DNA of 23,972 bases from UBA1181 sp045601045 (GTDB lineage: Bacteria; Bacteroidota; Bacteroidia; Bacteroidales; Paludibacteraceae): assembly GCA_045601045.1 (NCBI GenBank), contig JAZRZA010000048.1, forward strand, positions 1 to 23,972, written 5' to 3'. Below, piece by piece: positions 14,709 to 22,900 of the stretch. Position numbers and translations under genes: made by a program. Position 1 is the stretch's first letter; each line of letters starts with the position of its first letter. The notes under the pieces were generated by a model. The model saw nothing but the letters and a program-made list of their open reading frames with translations, made no database searches and was not told the origin of the DNA.

Positions 14709-17495
14709 ATGAAGAAAAATTTCAAAAGCAAGCTCATCCTTGCGGCTATGGGACTTTTCTCATCTGCGGCGATGAACGGACAAATCACCGTTCAAGCAGA
14801 GAGTTTCCTAGACAAAGAGGGTGACAAGTGGACTGAAATAGTCGTTGAGAACAATGTTTCCATCGGTTATTTCGACGAGAGAGGAGAGATCCTCAACTAT
14901 GAAGTGGAGATTCCAACTACAGGCATGTACCAATTCTCTGCTAAGTATGTGGCTATCAGAGACGGTAAAATCCGCGTAGTAATGGACGACGGAGCATTCG
15001 CTTACTACAACTTCGAGGGCGACCTTGAGGATGGCGACGACTGGTGGAAAAGACCTATGGGAGACTGGTTTGAGATCCCTGCATCTGATGGTCCTTCCTT
15101 CTATTTGACAGCAGGAAAGCATACCTTCAAAGTGATCAACGAGATGGCTTCCGCCAACATCGACTACTTCTCTTTCATCAAGTCTGACGTGACAGACAAA
15201 GAGATCGTTAAGATCAAAAACAATCCTGGAAAGATCGATTTGGTTCCAATGGATGTGCTCAGAGTATTCCCTATCGGATACAATGCGGCAGGACAAAAGA
15301 TCGCTCTTCCTGCCACCTTCTCAAGCAACGTGAAGGATGGTATCTATACCGCTAAGTCATACGGAAAGGATAAGATCAGCGTCACAATGGGTGGATACAC
15401 CCAAGATCTTGAGGTCAACATCGCGAAGCCAACCAAGAGAAAAGAGTTCGTCGTTACCAAGAACGGATACTTGAACACAAGCAAGGGTTACGTAGCCAAC
15501 GAGAAGGGCGAAAAGACCTCTTTGGCTGGTATCAGCTACTTCTGGATCAACGAGAACCCAGTAGGACTCTTCTGGGACAAAGAGACTGTCGATTACTTGG
15601 TGGACGAATACAACATGCAGGTATTCAGATTGCCTATCACTATCTCTCCTTGTGGTTCCAACGGACAAGAGGCTTGCTCTAAATACAATGACGTATGGGG
15701 TTACAAAGAGGGTGGTTCAAGAGAGAACTACCGTTACAATCCTGAATGGATGAAGGAGATGGCCGACAGAGTAATCAAGGCTTGTATCGAGAACGACGTT
15801 TACGTCATCATCGACTTCCACGAGCACAAAGCGGAGAACTGGGTAGATTTAGCCAATGACTTCTTTACCTATTTCGCAACCAAGTGGGGTGAATACCCTA
15901 ACGTGATGTACGAAATCTACAACGAGCCATTGTGCGACGACCAAACTGTAGTGAACTATGCGAAAAAGGTGATCCCTACCATCAGAAACATCGATAAGAA
16001 GAATGTCATCATCGTAGGTTCTTCCGAGTTCTCCCGTCACCCTGACAAAGTAACAGATGCTGGAAAGGGCTACGAGAACATCGCCTACACTTGGCACGGA
16101 TATGTGAAATACAACCACCAAGCAGACTGGGGTCAACACCCAGAGTGGAACACCTCGGTACCAGTTGTCGTAACCGAGTGGGGTTGCGGACAAGGTGGTG
16201 GCGACGGCGACCTTCGCAAGACCTACAAGGATAGAGGCGTAATCCACTGTTTCTGGTCAATGGCCAACAAGAACACCGACGGAGACGAGGCTTGGTCTAT
16301 CTTGAAGGCGAACGTCATCAAGAAATCAGGATGGTCTAGTTCTGAGATCAACTCAAACGGTGCCGGACAACTTGCTGCCGCAAAGAGTTGGATCAACTAC
16401 ACTCCTAAGGTATTGGTAGTGGAGACTCCAGAGTTCGAGGCATCCATTTGCGCAGGTTCCAAGGTATTCTTGCCAGAGGACAAAGTGACTGTTTCCGGTT
16501 CCGCTAAGGGAGGTTCAGGCAACTATACCTACAAGTGGGAGCAAACCAAGGGTGAGGGCGCGACAATCGCCAACCCATCTTCCGCTAAGACTGAGATTTC
16601 AGGTTTGAAGGCTGGAGTGAATGTATTCTCACTTACCATCTCCGACGGAACAGATTCCGAGACCATGGGCGTAACCATCACCGTTTATCCAGAAGGATGG
16701 ACTGATCCAGGTTTGATCGACGACGTTGCCGACAACGATACCAAGACACGTATCGGCGGTTTCTGGAAGGTATTCGACGACGCTGAGCAAAACGCAAATC
16801 CACACTCAACCATCACAGAGGCAGATCAATTGCCAGTAGACCAACACATCAAGGCTACCGCTAAGATGGGTAACAAGTGGGGCGGCGGCAACGAGGCATA
16901 CTGCGGTGTCGATATGTACCTACAAGAGGATAAGAGCGGCATGGATATCTCTAACTGTAGCAAGGTAACTTACAAATTCAAGGGTAGCAGCCACATCTTC
17001 AGAGCAGTGATGACCGCTGTCAAGGATGAGGATTACCACAGCTACGATGTTGAGGGTTCTACCGACTGGAAAGAGGTTTCCGTAAATCTCGCAAGCTTGA
17101 AGCAAGCTCCAGATTGGGGTACAGATATAGCCTTCTCTAAGGAGAGCATCAGCAAGTTCAGCTGGATGTTGCGTGGTAACGAGAACACCACTCGTACTTT
17201 GGAAATCGACGACGTCACTTGCGTAGGCATGGAGTTCAGCGTAAATGTAGATCCTACAAGCGTCGAGAACGCGACAGAGATCAGCAAAATGTATCTCTTC
17301 CCTAACCCATCGGAGGATGGTTCTTGCACATTGATCGTTTTGGATCGTTGCAATGTAGTCATCACCAATGTGGCAGGTCAAGTTGTAAAGGAGTTCGTTG
17401 CGGTTCCTGACTTCAACAACGAGTTCTCTATCAACGAGAGAGGCATCTACTTCGTAAAGGCAGGTAACGAGGTTACCAAGTTGATCGTGAAGTAA
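14709..17495 (+). CDS. Secreted GH5 endoglucanase-type enzyme with CBMs and T9SS tag
   Basis: 928 residues. Signal peptide at 1-24 (MKKNFKSKLILAAMGLFSSA). Modules in order: CBM6/35-like domain (about 26-158, starting ITVQAESF), an Ig-like spacer (about 160-240), GH5 catalytic barrel (about 245-565), PKD/Ig-like domain (about 570-660), CBM11-like jelly roll (about 680-840; GGFWKVFDDAEQNANPHSTI) and a T9SS type A sorting domain (about 855-928; LFPNP ... GIYFVKAGNEVTKLIVK). GH5 residues are clear: YEIYNEPL with acid/base Glu406, VVTEWGCG with nucleophile Glu490, plus the DFHEH and WHGY motifs. The likely activity is endo-beta-1,4-glucanase on cellulose or related glucans at the cell surface. Codon use is very uniform (AAG, AAC, GAC, ATC, TTC preferred), suggesting high expression. 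Flanked by its own promoter and terminator. Confidence 0.93.
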   Translation: MKKNFKSKLILAAMGLFSSAAMNGQITVQAESFLDKEGDKWTEIVVENNVSIGYFDERGEILNYEVEIPTTGMYQFSAKYVAIRDGKIRVVMDDGAFAYYNFEGDLEDGDDWWKRPMGDWFEIPASDGPSFYLTAGKHTFKVINEMASANIDYFSFIKSDVTDKEIVKIKNNPGKIDLVPMDVLRVFPIGYNAAGQKIALPATFSSNVKDGIYTAKSYGKDKISVTMGGYTQDLEVNIAKPTKRKEFVVTKNGYLNTSKGYVANEKGEKTSLAGISYFWINENPVGLFWDKETVDYLVDEYNMQVFRLPITISPCGSNGQEACSKYNDVWGYKEGGSRENYRYNPEWMKEMADRVIKACIENDVYVIIDFHEHKAENWVDLANDFFTYFATKWGEYPNVMYEIYNEPLCDDQTVVNYAKKVIPTIRNIDKKNVIIVGSSEFSRHPDKVTDAGKGYENIAYTWHGYVKYNHQADWGQHPEWNTSVPVVVTEWGCGQGGGDGDLRKTYKDRGVIHCFWSMANKNTDGDEAWSILKANVIKKSGWSSSEINSNGAGQLAAAKSWINYTPKVLVVETPEFEASICAGSKVFLPEDKVTVSGSAKGGSGNYTYKWEQTKGEGATIANPSSAKTEISGLKAGVNVFSLTISDGTDSETMGVTITVYPEGWTDPGLIDDVADNDTKTRIGGFWKVFDDAEQNANPHSTITEADQLPVDQHIKATAKMGNKWGGGNEAYCGVDMYLQEDKSGMDISNCSKVTYKFKGSSHIFRAVMTAVKDEDYHSYDVEGSTDWKEVSVNLASLKQAPDWGTDIAFSKESISKFSWMLRGNENTTRTLEIDDVTCVGMEFSVNVDPTSVENATEISKMYLFPNPSEDGSCTLIVLDRCNVVITNVAGQVVKEFVAVPDFNNEFSINERGIYFVKAGNEVTKLIVK

Positions 17496-17520
17496 TACAG
17501 AGGATAAATATCCAACAGAA

Positions 17521-17557
17521 AAACGCCCCGAAGGGAGATTCCCTTTGGGGCGTTTTA
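17521..17557 (+). terminator. Strong intrinsic terminator of the GH5 gene
   Basis: AAAACGCCCC (17521-17530) pairs with GGGGCGTTTT (17548-17557), with an inner AAGGGA/TCCCTT stem and a GAT loop. It starts 25 bases after the stop; the symmetrical A and T runs make it potentially bidirectional. Confidence 0.93.
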
Positions 17558-17653
17558 TTTGAACCATATTGGTTTGTCCTAAAACACTATGACTCAAAAA
17601 AAGGATTTCTATTTTCGAGGAATTTTCGTTACATATAAAACTAATTTCCTCAG

Positions 17654-17689
17654 ACATGGAGTTTAAATTCTAAACTCCATGTTTTTTTT
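17654..17689 (+). terminator. Second hairpin with T8, just before the MATE promoter
   Basis: ACATGGAGTTTA (17654-17665) pairs perfectly with TAAACTCCATGT (17671-17682) around AATTC, followed by a run of T to 17689. No gene lies between it and the GH5 terminator, so it either insulates the MATE gene or ends a short unrecognised transcript from about 17560-17690. Confidence 0.8.
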
Positions 17690-17690
17690 G

Positions 17691-17698
17691 TACCTTTA
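17691..17698 (+). promoter_or_regulatory. Imperfect -7 element for the MATE gene
   Basis: TACCTTTA differs by one base from TAnnTTTG and sits 25 bases before the ATG at 17724, directly after the hairpin's T-run. The spacing fits a promoter, but the last base of the motif is off, so this is tentative. Confidence 0.4.
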
Positions 17699-17723
17699 CC
17701 GAGCAAATATCGAGACAAAAACA

Positions 17724-19094
17724 ATGGCCAAAAACCCAAAAGAATTAGGCACACAGGATGTGCGCAAATTATTGATCAGCTACTCAGGCCCCGCCATAGC
17801 GGCCATGGTAGCCTCCGCACTCTACAATGTGATCGATAGAATCTTCATCGGTCAAGGTGTAGACGCATTGGCAATATCCGGACTTGCCATCACCATGCCT
17901 GTGATGAACCTATCCGCCGCTTTCGGTGCCATGATCGGCGCGGGAGGATCCACGCTGACCTCCATCAAGTTGGGACAACAAGATATGCGGAGCGCCCAAA
18001 AAGTATTAGGCAACGTGTTTTTGCTGAATGTCGCTTTGGGTATCATCTTTATGGCATTAGGACTTATCTTCCTCGACGACATCCTGTTCTTTTTCGGTGC
18101 CAGCGAAAATACCATCACCTTCGCCAGAGATTTCATGCAGGTCATTCTGATCGGAAACGTCATCACGCACCTCTATCTGGGACTTAACAACGTGATGCGT
18201 GCATCGGGGCACCCACAAAAGGCGATGAAGATGACCTTCCTCACCGTTCTGATCAATTTGGCGTTGGCACCCCTATTCATTTTCGTATTCGGTTGGGGAA
18301 TCCGAGGTGCGGCAAGCGCCACCATCATAGCGCAAACCGTGGCACTGATCATTGTGATGCAACACTTCAACGACCGAAGTGGCGTACTGCATTGGGAACG
18401 CAGCATATTCAAATTCGACGGCCGCATCATCAAAGGCATCATCTCCATCGGCATGGCCCCTTTCATGCTGAATGCTTGCGCCTGTCTGGTGGTCATCCTT
18501 ATCAACAAAGGGCTTTACCAATATGGTGGAGACCTTGCTGTAGGCGCCTATGGCGGCATTGCCAACAGCGTCTTGATGATGTTCGCCATGATCGTCATGG
18601 GATTCAACCAAGGCATGCAACCTATCGCGGGATACAACTTCGGCGCGCAAATCTATTCGAGAGTAAAGGCCGTTTTGAAGATCACTATCATAGCAGCTAC
18701 CTGCGTGACCACATTCGCCTTCATCGTCTCCGAGACCATCCCATATTATGTGGCGAGATTATTCACCAACGATCCCGCGCTCATCGATATCGCCATCACC
18801 AACCTTAGGATTTGCTGCCTCGCCTTCCCTATCGTGGGCTTCCAAATGGTGACCTCCAACTTCTTCCAATCCATAGGAAAGGCGCCGATGGCGGTCATAC
18901 TCTCTTCCACTAGGCAACTACTGCTCTTGGTTCCGCTTTTGATATTTCTTCCACGACATTTTCAAACCATCGAAAGCGTCTTGGTTTGTATGCCTATCGC
19001 GGATGGACTCTCCTCCATTCTAGCTTTTATCTTACTCAAGTTGGAGATGAGGAAATTCAACAAATTAGAAGACAAACCTTTAATTCAAGAATAA
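17724..19094 (+). CDS. MATE-family multidrug/Na+ (or H+) efflux transporter
   Basis: 456 residues, about 12 membrane helices in two related halves, as is normal for MATE. The ATG at 17724 (MAKNPKELGTQDVRKLL) is used; the frame is open to 17679 but that start would lie in the terminator T-run. Family motifs include SGPAIAAMVASALYNVIDRIFIGQGVDALAISG, GAMIGAGGSTLTSIKLGQ in helix 2, LYLGLNNVMRASGHPQKA and, in the second half, MGFNQGMQPIAGYNFGA. It resembles the MepA/NorM-like branch that exports cationic drugs or metabolites across the inner membrane. Followed after 15 bases by the cytidylate-kinase-like gene, so probably co-transcribed. Confidence 0.93.
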   Translation: MAKNPKELGTQDVRKLLISYSGPAIAAMVASALYNVIDRIFIGQGVDALAISGLAITMPVMNLSAAFGAMIGAGGSTLTSIKLGQQDMRSAQKVLGNVFLLNVALGIIFMALGLIFLDDILFFFGASENTITFARDFMQVILIGNVITHLYLGLNNVMRASGHPQKAMKMTFLTVLINLALAPLFIFVFGWGIRGAASATIIAQTVALIIVMQHFNDRSGVLHWERSIFKFDGRIIKGIISIGMAPFMLNACACLVVILINKGLYQYGGDLAVGAYGGIANSVLMMFAMIVMGFNQGMQPIAGYNFGAQIYSRVKAVLKITIIAATCVTTFAFIVSETIPYYVARLFTNDPALIDIAITNLRICCLAFPIVGFQMVTSNFFQSIGKAPMAVILSSTRQLLLLVPLLIFLPRHFQTIESVLVCMPIADGLSSILAFILLKLEMRKFNKLEDKPLIQE

Positions 19095-19109
19095 TCGGGA
19101 GATAAACTC

Positions 19110-19730
19110 ATGGAAAACAAAATCATCATCAGCATAGGCAGACAATACGGCGCAGGAGGAAGACGTGTCGGTCAAGCATTGGCAAAACGTCTGGATATCC
19201 CCTACTACGACAAGGAATTAATTCTGGAAGCGGCGAAAGAGTATGGCTTCGCACCCGAATTTTTCGAACAGAACGATGAGAAATCGGCCTCCTTCGCCGG
19301 AAATATTCTGGAATGGATGGAGAGTTTGGTTACTGGCGGCATGGGAACAAAAAATTTCTTGTCGCAAGATGCCCTATTCGAGATGCAATCATCAGCCATC
19401 CGTAAAATAGCGGAAGAGAAATCGTGCGTCATCGTGGGAAGATGTTCCGATTATGTACTCAGGGACAATCCCGACTGTATCAGCGTATTCCTCCACTCAT
19501 CCGACGAGGACCGCGCACAACGCATCCAGGAACGTTCCCAAATCACCAAGGAAGAGGCCATCTCCAAAATGAGGATACAAGACAAGAAGAGAGCCGCCTA
19601 CTACAATTTCTACTCCAACAAGACATGGGGTGACTCCGCCACTTACGATCTCTCCCTCAATGTATCGACTATCGGCGTGGAAAATTGCGTGGAACTCATC
19701 ATCAATTTCATCAACAGCAGGAAGAGGTAA
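19110..19730 (+). CDS. Cytidylate-kinase-like P-loop protein
   Basis: 206 residues. It belongs to the 'cytidylate kinase-like' family (Cytidylate_kin2 type) rather than true Cmk. A P-loop GRQYGAGGRRVGQALAKRL lies at about 10-28, YYDKELI at about 32-38 and an SCVIVGRCSDYVLRD strand/Arg motif at about 105-119. A lid-like stretch RIQERSQITKEEAISKMRIQDKKRAAYYNFYSNKTWGD carries several Arg/Lys for phosphate contact. The substrate of this subfamily is not well defined; nucleoside monophosphate phosphorylation is inference. A GGGAG ahead of the ATG is one of the few Shine-Dalgarno-like sites in the window. Confidence 0.85.
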   Translation: MENKIIISIGRQYGAGGRRVGQALAKRLDIPYYDKELILEAAKEYGFAPEFFEQNDEKSASFAGNILEWMESLVTGGMGTKNFLSQDALFEMQSSAIRKIAEEKSCVIVGRCSDYVLRDNPDCISVFLHSSDEDRAQRIQERSQITKEEAISKMRIQDKKRAAYYNFYSNKTWGDSATYDLSLNVSTIGVENCVELIINFINSRKR

Positions 19731-19775
19731 CGCCAACATTTAGCATCTCTTGCTTAAATAGAAAACGAATGTCAA

Positions 19776-19814
19776 GAGTTGGAGAGTTGTGCTTGTCACG
19801 TAACTTTCCAACTC
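19776..19814 (+). terminator. Long hairpin after the MATE/kinase pair
   Basis: GAGTTGGAGAGTT (19776-19788) pairs with AACTTTCCAACTC (19802-19814), 13 pairs with one G-U, loop 13 bases. It is followed by TATTTGTTG, a poor T-run, so termination may be partial. Confidence 0.6.
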
Positions 19815-19846
19815 TATTTGTTGATGGTGGTTTTTACTCAATTCAT

Positions 19847-19877
19847 TTTGAACTACCAACAATAAAATATATATTTG
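19847..19877 (+). promoter_or_regulatory. Consensus promoter of the giant adhesin gene
   Basis: TTTG at 19847-19850, 19 bases, TATATTTG at 19870-19877. The leader before ATG 19972 is about 88 bases and contains the start of an overlapping 50-codon frame (19890-20042). Confidence 0.75.
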
Positions 19878-19971
19878 CCTACTTTCTGTATGGCAAAGAA
19901 TATTGGATCTAAAGCAATAAATGAAAAACAGTATATAAGTATAGATATAATAAGGGGAAAGTATATTGATT

Positions 19972-22900
19972 ATGAAGAAGCATTTATATACATCGTTGCT
20001 GCTGTTATTCGGTGTGATAACGGGAGCATTTTCACAGAGTAAGACGATCTCTGGTGGTAACGACCACGGATTGATTATCTGTGCGGAGGGTTATCTTTAC
20101 ACTTGGGGTAACAACTATAATTCAACAGGAGGCGGTCCATTGTTAGGTATCGACGAAACCATATCAGGTTACAATGACAAAGTTGTCTACTCTCCTAAAA
20201 AAGTCAAGACAGGCAATTTGACCTTCAACATGGTAACATCAGGTTCCGGAGCGTTCAACCTCGCTTTGTCCTGTCACTCCATCGTTTACGCCTGGGGAGA
20301 AAATAACACACACGGATGTGGTCAAGGCGCTTCCGCCGGAAATGTCGTTCAATATCCACTTCCAGTAAAAAAAGGAGAGACTCCTGGCTACACTGAAGAC
20401 GGAAAACCTGGAGGAGATTATCTAGGAGGAGTTGTATACGTGGCAGCATCCACCAACTCTGGATTTGCCATAATGGACGATGGACGTGTTGTTGGTTGGG
20501 GAAAGGGAGAATGGAACGGTAAAACTGGTGACGCAGCGGCTGAGCCTTCTTATATCAAACTAAAGGACGGATCATACCTAACCAATGTCACCCACATATC
20601 AGGTGGAGACGATAATTTGCTAATCCGTACCGCCGATGGCCTTCTTTACGGCATCGGACCTTGGAATGGAAACGATAATAAAGCCTCCACCTATGCAGTA
20701 CCCGTACTCAGACAAGATGATAAAACACCACTTAGCGACATTAAAATGTCTGCCGCAGGTGACGTAGCTGGCTATGCAGTAACAGGAGACGGATATGTCT
20801 GGGCATGGGGTAACGGCGGATGGGGAGGCTGTACCGGTCAAGGAAGAGAGGGTCTCACACACTACAACGCATTAAGAGTTGTCTCCGGAGAGTATGAAAG
20901 CATCTCTAATGAAGAATACTTGACAGATGTGAAAGAGGTAATTGGAGGCCGCGGTTACGGCGCGGCTGTCACCAAAGAGGGATACCTCGTATACTGGGGA
21001 TGTATCGACGCACTAGCCAATGGAGCAGTCGCTCCTACAGGTGGAGGTGTCGCTCCAACAACTGACGCTACCATAAAAAAATACCTAAACGGAACGCAAG
21101 GAGTAAAACCAATTTTGGCTAGATACTGCGACGCCAGCGGAAAACCTGGAGAATTAGTAAAGGACGCAGTTTCCGTATCCAGAGGAGACATCTTTGGTTA
21201 CATGGTAAACAACAAAGATGAATACTATACTTGGGGATCAAACATATACGGAGAATGCGGAACAGGAGAAACAAATGTCTCTTACTACCAATGTTTGACC
21301 AAATTAGAAACCATCCCTTGTGAAATTCAAGACGCTTGTCCTTCACTGTACATGACCAATCAGTCAAAATGTCCAGGAGAAACAATAAAATTGGATTGCG
21401 GATTCGTAATTCCTATCGGCAAGGAAGACAGATACTATGTTGAATGGTACAAGGACGGTAAGAAATTAAACACCTCTGACTTGTCCAAAGGAGCTAATGG
21501 ACACTGGCAATACGAAACGTCATATAAAAGCGATAAATTCAATGCCTCCCATATCGACATTTCAGATCCAGGAAAATACAAAGTCATCGCTTACTATATC
21601 GGAGGAAATGTACCTTGCGGAACTTGCGAACCTGACACGGTTGAAATTGATGTAGTAGACATGATGATGCCTGTTGACACTATCGTCACCTCAATGCAAT
21701 GTGTTGCGGAACCTTTAAAACCATCAGCATCAGATGTTATATGTTACAAGGCGGAAGTCAACAACTCATTCTACAAAGCTACAGAGAACACAACTTGGGC
21801 GGTATTCTCTACCGTAGACAGCGAAGACACTTTGAAAGTCATTGAGACCAAAGGGGCAGGCAGCCCAATTGAGTTTTGTGTAACTGGAGATCAAATTGGA
21901 GCAAGTGAAATTCACGATAACAAGAATGAATCCAGCAAAGACACGACCTACACAATATGGTTGGAAGATATATCCAAATTCAAAACTGTATTGTTAGGTT
22001 CAAAGGCACCTACCGCAGCTCAATGCTCCGGTAATTACTACGGTGAATACACACAAATCATCAGTCTTCCAACAGCATCGGAATTGCAAAGTTTTTCCCT
22101 ATTCGCGATAGGAACACAAAAAGACCAAATTCAAGATGGTGTAGTGGTACAAGATAATTCAGGAATTATCACCGTAACACCAATTATCTACAAAGCAGGA
22201 TCTGAAACGGCAGGAGGATATACACGTGGTGCTCAGTATTGGAAAGGGAAAGCACAAACATTCAAAGTCAATGCAGATGAAGGCGTAAAAGAGTTAATCG
22301 TCGAATGCGGCATCGAACTTCCCGCAAATTCCGCCAGAGGAACTGATTATGTATTGGCTCTACAAATGACCATGGATAAAAGCGGATATTACGTGGGCAC
22401 TCTTACCGTTCCTGGAGAGACTCAGAATTCCAGCGTTATGTACGCCAAACCTTTTGTGGATTCAGAGGATTACGGCATCAAGGCTATCGGATCCACAGCC
22501 AATTCAGGAGGAAACGCCAACAGATCAAATCCATTCTGGAATATCACATTCGGGAAGATGACCGATTATGACTGCGGACGTATCATGCTGACAGCAAAAT
22601 TCGGTTGTCCGCCATGCAACATGCCGGACAATTATGCGGATTTGTTGATCGAGGTAGATGGCAAGACACGCACAGAAGACACACTCTTCTTCTGCAAGGA
22701 AACAGATCCTATGAAACTAAGCATTTCCAATGTGAAGAAAGCAGGTGGTGATACTCCTGCTAAATTTGACATTGTTTGGTTCCAAGACAAAACGGGCACG
22801 GACGAAATGGCTAAGCAAGTTGACAAAGAAGTCAGCGAATCTCAATTATCCACTGCCATCAAATGGAGTGACGCTAAAGCGGGAAAAGTAGAGAAATACA

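Noticed and set aside
16920..17657. 245-codon minus-strand frame opposite the GH5 C-terminus
   Set aside because: Antisense shadow; it even runs through the GH5 terminator hairpin, which would make no sense for a real gene.
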